A stretch of DNA of 64,000 nucleotides from Diogma glabrata (taxonomy: Eukaryota > Arthropoda > Insecta > Diptera > Cylindrotomidae), in NCBI GenBank assembly GCA_963693315.1, contig OY856186.1, positions 386,740,865 to 386,804,864 of the forward strand, given 5' to 3'. Shown here piece by piece: positions 1 through 11,319 of this stretch. Position 1 is the first letter of the stretch, and every line of letters begins with the position of its first letter. The translations under genes were made by a program, and so were the position numbers. Under the pieces are notes generated by a model. It saw nothing but the letters and a program-made list of their open reading frames with translations, searched no databases and was not told the DNA's origin.

Positions 1-561
1 AAAAAATGGCCTTAAATTGTAAATAATGAGTGATTTGTATTTCGAAAATTTTAAATTATTGTTATTTCTTCTAAATCCAGATTGTTTTGTGTTCTCGTTA
101 AGTTTTTTTTACTATAGTTGCATAATTATTTTTTTTTCAATACATTTTAATACATAATTAATGATTTCTAATTATCATTGCTGTATGTAATCTGTCAATT
201 ACATACAGTAATATAACGATTCGAATTTTAAGGAAAAGGCTTTATAATACAGACCTTTTTCCGAAAAAAACTTAACATTTGGGCGAAATCTCATATTTAA
301 TAATTTATGTACAACTTAAAATTAATACAACGAGCAAAGAAACACACTAAAATTTTACACTGGATGTTTAAATAACAAAATTACAATTGTTATAGTGCAA
401 TTAACCTTATTAAAATTACTTTAAATTTCAAAGAATATTAAATTTTCGGTAAGTGATTTAATTGCTAGTTTTACTTATGATGTATTTTCTGTGAAATAAT
501 GTGGTTCACTTATTTGTAGGTAAAATTATATAACTAAAAACTCTAAAATAAAAAAATAAAT
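1..561. other. AT-rich stretch without a recognisable gene
   Basis: This is non-coding AT-rich sequence with no long open frame on either strand. It ends at the left arm of the foldback repeat that begins near 562. Nothing else can be supported here. Confidence 0.6.
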
Positions 562-1170
562 AAAAAAAATTTAAAAAACACACTTTTTGAAAAACGAACT
601 AAAAAGTAGAAAATAAATTTTGCATTAACACCAGCGTTATGTCTTTTATAATTATATTTCCTTTAAAATTGTTAGAAGAAAAAATATTTAAATGGTATTT
701 AACACATCTTAGCATAGATGCAAATATTAAATTTTTGACTAATTTAAAATGCTAATTTTCGATTGACAAACAGTTTTCCGTTCCCATTTGTTAAATAAAA
801 TAAAAGTGGGTGGCGCGGCGCATTCAGAAAGGAAAGGGAATAAACGTTGGTAGTCTCTCTTGTTAGAGATTAACATAGAATACATTTGTTCCTTTTCTAT
901 ATTAATGTATGCGTCACCCACTTTTATTTTATGTAACAAATGGGAACGGAAAACTGTTTGTCAATCGAAAATTAGCATTTTAAATTAGTCAAAAATTTAA
1001 TATTTGCATCTATGCTAAGATGTGTTAAATACCATTTAAATATTTTTTCTTCTAACAGTTTCAAAGGAAATATAATTATAAAAGACATAACGCTGGTGTT
1101 AATGCAAAATTTATTTTCTACTTTTTAGTTCGTTTTTCAAAAAGTGTGTTTTTTAAATTTTTTTTTTTTT
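562..1170. repeat. Large foldback (palindromic) element
   Basis: Positions about 562-815 and 911-1170 are near-perfect reverse complements, each about 250 bp, separated by a loop of about 95 bp. A few mismatches and small indels separate the arms. The arm edges are A-rich on the left and T-rich on the right, so an exact terminus and target duplication cannot be fixed. A 66-codon minus-strand frame (739-939) spans the loop; its first and last parts are arm sequence, and the loop-specific part matches nothing I recognise. A foldback-type DNA transposon or MITE is the likely identity. Confidence 0.85.
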
Positions 1171-1438
1171 ACTAAGTAACCGTTTGAAAAAAGATTAAAT
1201 AAGAACAAAAAAACACAACAACAAAAGATGATTTTGAAATAAAATTGTTTGATAATGTTTGATTATCAATTATGTGTGATGGTATAATTGTAGTTGTGAC
1301 GTAGTTCATTTGATCTTTGGTGGATTTAATATGTTATATTAAAAGTAGTTTAAATCAACTTAAATAAAACTGTTCCGAAATTGTATTGATGGAGTTAGTT
1401 CAGATAATGTATTTAATTTGGTTCGATAATTTTTTTGA

Positions 1439-1699
1439 ATTATTCTGTTTCCACTTAAATTTTTTATTTAAACTAATCTGACTTATCTAATTTTATTTGG
1501 ACACAAAACCGTCTGACCCCGAAATCTACCTATTTCTAGCGGATATACCTGCCGCTGGGATTTTTTTTTAATTATTCGGTTTCTACTTAAATTTTTTATT
1601 TAAACTAATCTGACTTATCTAATTTTATTTGGACACAAAACCGTCTGACCCCGAAATCTACCTATTTCTAGCGGATATACCTGCCGCTGGGATTTTTTT
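1439..1699. repeat. Two-copy tandem duplication, period about 132 bp
   Basis: Two adjacent copies of a unit of about 130 bp (1439-1570 and 1571-1699) are almost identical. Each ends in a poly-T run after a GC-richer core around 1508-1560 and 1636-1690. A 73-codon plus-strand frame at 1629 lies in the second copy but has no family features. Non-coding tandem duplication is the simplest reading. Confidence 0.85.
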
Positions 1700-2396
1700 T
1701 TTATTATATCGTAAAAATCGAAGAAATAATTTAAACGTCAAAAAATTATGTGTGTTTTTTTTACTCTCAGATATATCTGATATATCTGTTCCGAGTTTTT
1801 TTTTCTCGGAAATCGCATATATATATATCAGATCATGTCTTTTGTTTTAGAAAATTTTTACAGATATTTTTTATTTAACAGAATGGAACTCATCCTACAT
1901 AGGATAAATTGCAGGTAAAGTTTCGACTTAAAATAAATTTAAATACATTATTTAATAAAATTTAAATTTATAATAAATATTATTTTTATATGGCAAAAAA
2001 CTCAAAGATAACATATTTTATATCTGACAGTTAATTATCGGAGGAAAAATTATACGATATATCTTTTTTTTTTATTTTATTTATGGCTTAGCTCCTTTAT
2101 TGGAGCCATATCGCCCATACGATATATCAGATACAAATTTTATTTTATCGCTCTTATCTCTCTGATATAGAAAAAAAATACAGTCTCAGACGTAGTAATG
2201 GTTGTCCTTAATTTCTATTAGTAATGGTTGTCGTAGATGATTTACTGCAGATAATTAAGGTATATACCTAGGACAAGATTAATGCGCAGATTTAAATTTA
2301 CTTAACAAACTGCCTCGAGATTGGTCCAGATGAAGTTTATCAAATTGAAAGAAAAATCATATTGTTAGAAAATTATGAATTTAAATGAAATTCTGA
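1700..2396. other. Intergenic AT-rich sequence downstream of the SLC17 gene
   Basis: This sequence lies beyond the stop codon of the minus-strand transporter gene and presumably includes its 3' UTR. A short hairpin sits near 2089-2105. No clean AATAAA signal was found directly after the stop. No gene is visible. Confidence 0.5.
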
Positions 2397-4028
2397 TTAG
2401 TTCCACGCTTGAGTTATTGCTGTTCCAAAAATAAGAAACATTACATTGGTGAAAAAATTAATTCCGGCTGTAATAAAAAACATAATTTGCCATTGTCCTA
2501 AATTCTCCTGTAAATAAATGTTGATTTATTTCAAAATTAAGATAACTTTAAATTTAACATCAATAATACCTTATCCTTCACGACAACTCCTGCCACCAAT
2601 GGTGAAATAATTGATGATATTGCTGCCACACAATTTGTTAAACCCATCACAGTTCCGGCGAAGTTTGGTGTAAGATCGATGTGATTTACCTAAAGGTGAG
2701 TACAAATAGCTAAAAAATCTAAACGTTATCAATTACAAAATACTAACATATATCGATACACATGCAGCACCGGAAACTGTGACTCCAGATGTTAATAACA
2801 CTACAGCTATAGTTCTGTGATCTTCATTTACAAAAGCTATTCCTATTAGAATTACCATCGCTCCCCAAAACATCACAGAGCTAAATATTTTTCGACTTCT
2901 CGTTACGGTAACATAATTATTGTTTATCAAAAAATCTGATATAAAGCCAGAACCTATTACAGATATGAAGTTAAATACGTATGGTAATGCTGATAGCAGG
3001 CCATTACTTTTTATATCATAATTCAAAACATATTTAATGTATGTTGGTATATTTGTCAGTAAAAATGTAAATCCAAAATCATCACAGAAATACGCTAAGG
3101 TTAAACACAAAACCGGAATGGAAGTTAATATTTTTTTCCACGGTATGACAAGATCACTGTGTGTTTTTAAATCTAAACCACAAGAATCGTTGATAAAATT
3201 TGCTTCCTCAATTGAAATGTATTTGATATCATACGGTGTTTCACCTCCGAAACACAACCAAAATATTGACCAAATTATGCCAGCAGCGCCGGCCACATAA
3301 AACATATATGGCCATCCAATTGAATCTGCTATGACTCCACTAATTGACATAGATGCTATTACTCCGATTAGCCCTCCTGAATAACAAAATGATAATAGCT
3401 TGCCACGTTCAGGTAATGGAATCCATTTTGTTGCAAATATAACGAGACAAGGAAATAAACATCCTTGCATAATACCCATAACAACTCGAATTCCACAAAG
3501 AAGTTTCCATCCTCCAATTGATACACCAACAGGTGTTAATATTGTTAATATAGAAACTGATACTGCTGATATTAGCAGCATCCATTTAACTCCAAATCGT
3601 TGTGCAAGAGGACCTGATGGAATTTGAGTCATAAAGTATCCCCAATAAAAACTACTCAGTATGTAGGATTGTTGTTTGGTATCCCAATCGAATGTCTAAA
3701 TAGATAATATATTAATTATGTAGAAAAAGAGGTTTGCATGATATCTAATTTATATATTAACTTGAAATCTGTGATTAGAAGAGTTATCTACCATGGCAAC
3801 AATTGCTACAGATAATATGCTTCGTTGTCCGTATTCTATGGCCAGCAATGCAAAAAACATTAAAACTTGAAGATGTCTTACTCCATACATTTTTCCTATA
3901 ATAAAAAGAAGGATATAGCTTATGGGACTCAATAATACAAAATAATTTCGCTTACTTTTAACATTAGCTTCAATGATTTTAGTCATCGAGCTTCTTACAT
4001 CGTATGTTTCCTCCAATTTCTGTGGCAT
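2397..4028 (-). CDS. SLC17-family MFS anion (phosphate/sialin-like) transporter, four exons
   Basis: This predicted membrane transporter belongs to the SLC17 branch of the major facilitator superfamily, whose members carry organic or inorganic anions, often Na+ or H+ coupled. I resolve four exons, all phase 0: 4028-3762, 3695-2748, 2689-2570 and 2507-2397. Every intron is GT-AG, and the joined frame is 481 codons, the usual family length. Exon 1 carries the first helix with the motif RSILSVAIVAM. Exon 2 starts TFDWDTKQQ and continues ILSSFYWGYFMTQIP, then GIMQGCLFPC and KWIPLPERG, the signature SLC17 segment. Exon 3 encodes VNHIDLTPNFAGTVMG, and exon 4 ends in AITQAWN, matching the family C-terminus. 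Several hydrophobic segments fit a 12-helix protein. No frameshift or internal stop is seen. Exact substrate cannot be told. The upstream UTR and promoter were not identified. Confidence 0.93.
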
Positions 4029-4305
4029 TTTTTGTGAGTATTGTAAATAAATTAATATCAGCGACGGATATTAATTTATTTAAAGGATCTATTTCAACCA
4101 AAAATTGAAGCTTTTTCTAATATTTCGATAGTATATTGTATAACGAGCACATACATTTAAAGATTCTACGAGTATGAAAGTTCAATTTCGTACGAATAAA
4201 TATTATCATTCTATTCCAGTTTTACACTATATTTTTTTATGATCAAATTAATTAATAAGTTATAAAGAACTAGAAGTAATCGTTAATAGTTATTTATTTA
4301 TCTAG
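4029..4305. other. Upstream region of the SLC17 gene
   Basis: The 5' flank of the minus-strand transporter gene would lie here. It is AT-rich, and no convincing TATA box or initiator stands out. Confidence 0.4.
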
Positions 4306-4385
4306 AACGAAAAGTGGAACTTTAAAGTACGAGCTAGTTGTTTACTAGAAATTACTAGTGAGTACCTTTAAAAACACTTTTCGTT
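4306..4385. repeat. Imperfect inverted repeat (hairpin 1)
   Basis: Arms of about 24 bp at 4306-4330 and 4362-4385 are reverse complements with a few mismatches around a loop of about 31 bp. It is one of three hairpins within 400 bp upstream of the SLC17 gene. Confidence 0.75.
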
Positions 4386-4463
4386 TGAGATAAATACAAA
4401 ATTTTATTTCATACTGGAAATTTATTAAAATAAAAAGAAATGAGTTTTAAATTTTGCTCATAA

Positions 4464-4529
4464 AGTTGAACTTTAACGTCCTAGGACTTTATAAAATTTT
4501 ATAAAGTCCTAGGACATTAAAGTTCAACT
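4464..4529. repeat. Inverted repeat (hairpin 2)
   Basis: The arms are built around CCTAGGAC and its complement, and pair over about 30 bp each, with almost no loop and one or two mismatches. It would form a strong stem in single-stranded DNA or RNA. Confidence 0.85.
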
Positions 4530-4590
4530 TTTTGTACCACAAATAATCCGAAAATGTCGTTTTAGATATCAGTATGAAATAATAGTAGTT

Positions 4591-4712
4591 TATGTAACAA
4601 GTACGCAAAATATGGTTTTAGCGGACGAATCGTAATGTTTCTGGACGATGCGCTAACCGAGTCTGTAATATGAAGATGAGTCTGTTAAAGCCATTTGCGT
4701 ACGTGTTGCATA
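4591..4712. repeat. Inverted repeat (hairpin 3)
   Basis: Arms at about 4591-4624 and 4680-4712 are complementary with scattered mismatches, around a loop of about 55 bp. It could be a small MITE or part of a larger decayed foldback repeat that also includes the two preceding hairpins. Confidence 0.65.
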
Positions 4713-5079
4713 CAACGTTTTTTTGTATTAGCTCTTAGGATTTTTTTTCTAATTTATTGCTTAATTTGTATTCTTGCGTACCTAAAAATTTGATTTTTGA
4801 ACAAAACTTATCAAAGCAATTGTGATTATAATTTGGAAAATAAGGAGGAGCTGAAATCTCACAGCTCTGAGATATCAAGATTTCGGTCTGGGTTTATGAT
4901 TTGTATATAGTTTTCGGCAAAAAACTTTATGAGGACATGGTTTTTAGTTTTGGGCAGCGATGTATATCAAACATAACTCTTTGTTAAAGTACAAGTATTT
5001 TTTATCTCTGTTTAAAAATTTATTACAAAACTAACACGAAACATCAATACGTTGCCGGAAAACTATAATCAAAATTCCA

Positions 5080-5735
5080 AAAATATTGTTAAATTAAATA
5101 AAATCAAACTTTTTTCAAAATTCCAAAAATATTCCAAAAATTAGAATAAAATCATATATTAAAACTTTTTCTAAATTCCAATAATATTCCAAAAATTCTT
5201 CAAAATTTAAACTTTCCCAAAATTCTAAAAATATTGCAAAAATTCTTACAAAATCAAAAATTGAAACTTTTTTCAAAATTTCAAAAATTATAATAAAATC
5301 AAAAATATAAAATTTTTTAAAATTCTAAAAATATTCCAAAAATTCTTATAAAATCAAAAATTGAAACTTTTTTCAAAATTCCAAAAATATTCCAAAAATT
5401 AGAATGAAATCAAATACATATTTAAACTTTTTCTGAATTCCTGAATTCTTAAAAATTCAAACTTTTTCCAAAATTCTTAAAAATATTGCAATAATTATTT
5501 CAAAATCAAAAATTGAAAATTTTTTGAAAATATTCCAAAAATTATAATAAAATCAAAAATTAAAAATTTTTTTAAAATTCTAAAAATATTCCAAAAATTC
5601 TTACAAAATCAAAAATTAAAACTTTTTCCGAAATTCTAAAAATATTGCAAAAATTATTACAAAATCAAAAATACAAACTTTTTCAAAATTCCAAAAATAT
5701 TTCAAAAACTATTACAAATTCAAAAATTTTCATGT
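5080..5735. repeat. AT-rich degenerate tandem array
   Basis: Irregular repetition of a unit of about 50-60 bp built from AAAATTCCAAAAATATTCC and AAAATCAAAAATT phrases. The same array occurs at 13975-14310, 16000-16280 and 38745-39330 in the sister copies. It has no coding potential. Confidence 0.8.
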
Positions 5736-6646
5736 CCAATTTCATTTTAAATTACATTTACGTCATAAAAAAGGCTACATTTTTTTTCCAAAAAATTGGC
5801 TAAAAAATAAATGAAATCATTTTTTGACACACTTGACATTATTTTTTTGACAAACTTATAATGCCATAATTCTCTATAATAATAATAAAATTTCATGTCA
5901 TACAAACTATTAATTTTATTTTTTCTAAAAAAATTGCGTAAAAAATAAATAAAAACCTTGCTTTTGATACACTTGACAACATTTTTTTGACAAAATTATA
6001 ATGCAATAATCTAGTTTTTGATCTCACATACCAATCCCTACAATGTTATGTCGTAGTCTGGTGATCGATGAAGTACTTATACAAATTCCCTGATTTGGAC
6101 ATGCACTATTCTCTCATGCGCATCAAATTTGCATTCGCGTAAATTTTCATAGTCGTTTTTCATTCTGTCCTGTACACATAGTCTTATACTCAATCCATTG
6201 TCATCGTTTACTATAGTTTCCGCCACCAAAAATTTATTATCAGAAAAATAGTTGTGTAATATTTCTCCAATGTAATTTCCTTTGCTCAATTTGTATTCGT
6301 ACTTCCGCTATTTTCAGGTATATTTCCTACAATCTTCTATCAATAAGTAATATGTCCCAATGTTAGTTCCTATATATATTTTGTAATCATCAATCGCTAT
6401 AAAATTGTCAGAAAACGGTTGTGTATTATCATTAATCCATAATCACGCTATTTCCATCTATAATTCGTTCAATTGTTTCGTAAACAATGTTTTTTTTTTA
6501 AATCTTTTCCAATTTCTATAACAAACTAGCAGTCCATACTTCTTAATGGGTATAATAACTAACGATCAAACAAAAATATAATTTTCCAAGAAACTACTTT
6601 ATCGATTCGTTATTGGGGAATAAACAAAGAAACGGCGTTGACCGCA

Positions 6647-6700
6647 TATAAATAGCAGCTGACAGTTAGCCTCGCTCTCTTATTTTTCTTATTCTATTGT
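6647..6700 (+). promoter_or_regulatory. Possible TATA-box core promoter
   Basis: TATAAATA at 6647-6654 sits in a locally GC-richer stretch and is followed by a pyrimidine-rich segment about 25-35 bases downstream. No initiator consensus is clear, and the nearest coding similarity (PX remnant) is about 530 bases away. This is weak evidence only. Confidence 0.25.
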
Positions 6701-7179
6701 GACTCTTATGTCTTGTGTCATTATTCTCAAAAATATCAAAAGTGTTGCATTTTGGTATTCACGTTTTTTGTTTGCATTAAATGAAGTAAAAATAAAATTT
6801 TAAATTAGATACAAGTCATTAGTTTTATTAGTACAATTTTTTTTTCAATTTTACATTTTTTTGTACAATTTTAGTTCCAATTATAGTGAAATTTTAAAAA
6901 AATTATATCTGTTTGTGCTGTGTTAGTTCAATTCAATAATCATTTGTAAATAATTAATATTTGTTTGTGATGTACGACAATCTAACAAAACAGTTTGTCA
7001 TCAAAAGAAAAGTTTTCTTTCCTTGTTTTGATAACTTAAGAGTATGTTTAAAATTCTGTGTTTGATTAAATAAATAAGTAGCATTTGAATTGTTCTGTGA
7101 TAGTTAATCGTAATTGAATAAAATTTAAATAAATTTGTTTTAAATCAATAATCTCAACTAAACAAAAAAAAAAATTTTC

Positions 7180-7364
7180 AATTATAAATATCTGTGAGCA
7201 TAATAGCCTTACATTTTATGAGATTATAAGTAAAATAGGTCCAATAAAATGGTCAGTTACACGGCGATATAGTGATTTTCGAGAGTTACATGATAAATTA
7301 ATGGAAGAAAGAAGTGTTTCGAAAGATTTATTGCCACCTAATAAAGGATGTGATAATAAATCAT
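7180..7364 (+). pseudogene. PX (phox-homology) domain exon remnant, nischarin-like
   Basis: Read in the frame through 7212, this stretch encodes EHNSLTFYEI, then GPIKWSVTRRYSDFRELHDK, then SKDLLPPNK, and stops at a TAA near 7365. The RRYSDFxxLHxKL and DLLPPxK motifs are the core of the PX domain that binds phosphoinositides, and the spacing resembles nischarin/IRAS-type PX domains. There is no ATG upstream and no GT donor at the end; the motif expected after LLPPxK is scrambled, and the stop follows at once. The fragment is therefore probably a decayed or captured exon. A second short open stretch with a plausible AG and GT border (about 7921-7996) lies downstream but matches nothing I can name. 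Confidence 0.6.
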
Positions 7365-8792
7365 AATTCCATCTACACAACATCTGTGTTATATATTTCT
7401 GTGATAACCCTAGGACGAAGTGAATCAGTGAATTGAATGCGAGAGGGTAATTTCCAGAAAATACCGGGCCGCATGTTACGATTGTTTTCGGCGTGCTGAC
7501 TATATTAATACGTTTCCGGCACAACCATTTTGTTTGGTGATTATTCGTCGTCATCATGATTGTTGCTGAATAATACGATACATTTCCGGTACTAAAAGAA
7601 ACAGAAAAAAAATATATTACTGATCAGCAACACATTGGGATTGGAACGATTTTTCGACCGTTGTGGTGATACGAATTATTGGGCTCACCGATCGATGAAC
7701 AGAAGAGGGTCTGGAATACCTATGGGGTGAGTTTTATTTTATTTTTATTTTAAATTGGAGGGGTGAATGAGTATGAATACGTGTGTATATGAGTGTGAGA
7801 ATGAGGGGGGGTTCATGTAATGCATGTTTGTGAATCAATGTCAATATTGTACTTCATTTCTATATTGATAAAAATGAATTAAAGATAGCAGCGTCTGCAG
7901 TTGGATAAGGATTATCAGATATTTTCGTGGAATTATTAAAACGGAAATTTGATCATATTGGACGTGGAACAACGGTATTTTATGAAGTTATTCAGGTTTG
8001 TATACTTTTATAAACGCGTACGTCATCCTTCAGACAATATGGTACTGATATGGATGTGGGTATACCAATTCACTACGAAACATTTCTTCGCATAATTTTC
8101 AGCCTAAAAGTTTAGATGTTCTCAGTCAATTTCTTTTTGACTTTTAACGGATAATTGCCTCTGTTTTTTTTTACGATATTCTAAACGGAAGCAGACAAAC
8201 ACGAATTGGAACTTCAGATTTGACTTAAACTATCATTGGCTAGAGACACGTTGCCGAATTTTGATATTTGAAACCCATAAAAAAGGAAAGGAAATTTTCA
8301 GTTTGTTTTGGCTTAGACTGTAATTCAGTTTCCGTTTATAATTGTGTGTCAAAATTATTATATGAATATTTCTGTTTTTTTTTCTTAAATACAACTGTAG
8401 AATTCTCAACTATATAAATATCTATCAAAATTATTGTTACGTTCTTGTTGCACTGTAAGCCATTTGATAAAAACGCGGGATAACTAATTGCCTAATGTTA
8501 ATAATAGGGGTTAGGTACTGTTATTAATGTACAACTCGTATAATAACGTATAGCGCTTACTTTAACGATGACTATTGTAACAATAATGGATAAATGAATA
8601 ACAATAAATTAGAACAATGGCTGAATTCCCCCAGATGAAATCAGATTCCAAATAACATATATTATCAGAATTTTAAGATCAATTATGCTAATCGAAAATC
8701 CTAATCCTATGTACTAAAATTGACCATTGATTACATAAGTACTCAACCGTGATTTCCTACGGTCATACGGTCGCATTTCATTGAATCGAGGT

Positions 8793-8838
8793 GTGTGAGT
8801 GTGTATGTGTGTGTATATGTGTGTGTGTGTATATGTGT

Positions 8839-8894
<56 letters not shown>
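8793..8894. repeat. (GT)n microsatellite
   Basis: About 100 bases of GT dinucleotides with a few interruptions at the left side. The His-Thr open frame on the minus strand is only a reading of this array. Confidence 0.97.
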
Positions 8895-8898
<4 letters not shown>

Positions 8899-9575
8899 GT
8901 ATGAGACTTGAGAGCATGTGAAGGTTTGGTGTGAATTGTGGGGGTTGGACGTGGTGATCGTGGTTCTTTCGCATACGGGGGTCGCCAGAGTCTAGTTAAT
9001 TCACTTGCCTTTTTCTTTATCCGTTATTATCAGCATGTTACGGGTACATTTCAATTATTTGTGCTGGAGTAGCAGGTATTCATCTCTCGATTCCATAGGC
9101 TGCCCCTAGTCAGGGGCAAAAAAATAATCTCGCTAGGTACGCGACCTGCTAAGCCTCTCGTTGTTAATCAACGAAGAAAGCGCTTCATTACAACCATCAA
9201 GATTGCTCCTAATTCAAAGTTCCTACTCGTAATCACTTAAAATGAACGTTTTTTAAGCCAAAAATATGAAAATTTGCTATTTTTGACACACATAATGATT
9301 TTTTTGACACACTTTCGCTACAGTTATCGAACACAGCGTCCTTTCGGACCTGTCCCTTGTGAATACCTATTTAAAAAAAAAAATTGAAATCCCTCCAGCG
9401 GTTTTCCCTGCAGCGTAGGTAATGACGGACGGCTGGCCTACAGACAGACGCACATTTCTTTTTTGCTTTTTTAGAATCAGTAGGTCCTAAAACGTCGAGA
9501 AATGCCAAAAAAGTGGGGGTAAGAATTTCATTTTGAGCTCATGAATGTAATACTTAGGTCTTTCAGACCGAAGTA

Positions 9576-9925
9576 ATAATTATAATATAAAATGAAAACA
9601 AATTTTGAATCCGCTAAAGTGTTGTCATAACGACTTTAAGTACTAGGCCGCTAAAATACAATTTAGCGGACTCTAAACAGTTCTAAAAGTAATCTTTTTT
9701 CGTAGCTAATACTAAAAAATAAGCTTTTTTCATAGTGGGTCGCACTCATTACAGTTTTTGAGTAAGAGGTTTTAAATGCATATATCGATACCGCGACCGA
9801 GGTGATTTTAGCATAATACTAGTAAAATAACCTATAGTACATGACCGAACAGTTTTTCATTTTTGTCGTAGAAAAAGAGCATAATTTCATCACTATCAGT
9901 TTTTAAAGTAGGTAAAGTAAAATAG
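9576..9925. other. Non-coding spacer between copy A and a LINE fragment
   Basis: No gene, tandem array or terminal motif was recognised here. Confidence 0.45.
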
Positions 9926-10372
9926 GTGAATGTAAAAACATTCGTTTATTGGGTGTCACAGTTTCAAATAACCTACTCTGGATCGATCATGTAATGGCGA
10001 TGGCAAAAAGCGCGTCTTAAAAACTCGGCCTCCTAAATACATGCAAAAAAATTTCACTCCATACCAATTGCTCCATGTTTATAAGTCCTATATTCGTCCT
10101 TGTATGGAGTACTGTTGTCAAGTTTGGGGTGCTGCTTCTGTTTCCATCTTGGCTCTCTTGGACTCTGTTCAAAAGCGGGCTATACGAATTGTGGGTGATC
10201 GAGCTTTGACATCAAAACTTGATTCCCTACAACTTCGTCGCACTGTTGCTGACCTCATTGTTTTTTTACAAATATCGTCATCAGCAGTGCTCAGATGAAA
10301 TCAGCGGCATCATGCATCAAACTTATTCTTACCCCGGCTCCACTAGGCAATCGGCTACCGCAACCAGTGAAT
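9926..10372 (+). pseudogene. LINE reverse transcriptase C-terminal fragment
   Basis: The stretch matches the LINE at 55385-55825 base for base over most of its length. The best frame encodes YIRPCMEYCCQVWGAA, typical of the region downstream of the RT catalytic core in jockey/CR1-like non-LTR retrotransposons. Small indels near 10015 and 10265 break the frame. It has no 5' part and no poly-A, so it is an internal fragment moved here or left after deletion. Confidence 0.85.
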
Positions 10373-10382
10373 CAAAACCAGT

Positions 10383-10404
10383 GATCGGTCTGTGTAGACC
10401 GATC
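10383..10404. repeat. Perfect 9-bp hairpin
   Basis: GATCGGTCT and AGACCGATC flank a four-base loop. It lies just past the end of the LINE fragment. No function is evident. Confidence 0.8.
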
Positions 10405-11319
10405 GTCATCAACGTTACTTAAGATAAATTAACGTTTTGGAGACACATTCTTCAATAATGCAGACACCTTTTTGGTATCTAGATCTGCAACTTTTTTTTA
10501 ACCAAAAATACATCAACGTATGTGTGAATAAGTTATCAATTACGTTACGATAACGTTATTCTGTAACAGTGACCGGAACGTCATGCACATGTTCTACAAA
10601 GTGGTAATGATTTCTCCAGACTTTGTTTCTCCAGTTCTTTAAATAATTGCAATTGTAACTAATGAATAAGTTGGCCATTTTCTGAAACCATAACACTATT
10701 TAATTTATATATGCATGTATTTATTTATTTACGTATAGAATATGAGCCCCATTAATCGTTACTTTTTTTTTTAATTTCTGAAATATATCATAAACCATAG
10801 AATATTTGTAGTATTAATTTGATCGATCACGTTTTTAGTGACTCAGTCCTCAGTCATAAATATAAAATTTAAACATTCATCTACAGCAAAATGAAAACCA
10901 AACAAAGTCTTACAACTTCCCAAACAATAAAACCTGATATTTTGCCGTGCAATGATAGTTCTTTTATACACACGTACACACGTAAATTATATGCACACGG
11001 TTGCTTTTCCTGTTTCTGCAAGTTTTTAATACCTTAAAACAACAAATTAAAAAAAAGAGCTTGATAAACTTAGTGATCGAATAATCCAAAATTTTTAACC
11101 AAACTCCGCCTATTTGTTTAAGTTTTTGATGATATATAAACAACAATTTTTTTCTTCAATCAAACAATATCAATTTAAACAATAAACGAAATAAAATAAG
11201 ATAGATCGCCTGTTCATAAAATATTTAAATTTTTGTTTAAATAAAACTTTTTTTCTCAGATTTTATTCAGGTAAATTATCCTAAAGGAATCTACCTAAAA
11301 GAGTAGAATTAAAATGAAA
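10405..11319. other. AT-rich stretch without a recognisable gene
   Basis: The open frames here are short and lack family features. No repeat structure was recognised. Confidence 0.45.

Larger units (their letters stand above)
6038..9190. other. Extra block in copy A, absent from copies B and C
   Basis: The sister copies run straight from the phrase at about 6005-6035 to that at about 9192-9240, so these 3.15 kb are either an insertion or captured DNA. The block holds a PX-domain exon remnant, a TATA-box-like site near 6647 and a (GT)n array. A minus-strand 70-codon frame at 6077-6289, with no family I recognise, starts the block. No transposase was found, which favours captured host or other foreign DNA over an autonomous insertion. 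Confidence 0.6.
4851..9575 (+). mobile_element. Copy A of a recurrent repeat family, with a 3.15 kb extra block
   Basis: The left end (about 4851-4900) has a TCTCA...TGAGA hairpin followed by TTCGGTCTG, and the right end (9555-9575) has GGTCT-TTC-AGACC followed by GAAGTAA. The segment TTCGGTCTG on the left is complementary to CAGACCGAA on the right. Copies B (about 13654-17248) and C (about 38740-39971) share the body: an AT-rich array, a TTTTGACACACTTGACA-containing array, then a conserved right end. In B and C the body is continuous where copy A holds an extra block at about 6038-9190. The ends look like a non-autonomous DNA element; exact termini and class are unresolved. Confidence 0.7.

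Noticed and set aside
3037..3627. Plus-strand open frames at 3037-3300 and 3400-3627
   Set aside because: They are antisense to exon 2 of the SLC17 gene and have no family features.
7864..7996. Second exon of the PX gene
   Set aside because: An open stretch with plausible AG and GT borders exists, but its translation matches no part of a PX protein that I can name.
8714..8974. His-Thr-rich minus-strand frame
   Set aside because: It is a reading of the (GT)n microsatellite.
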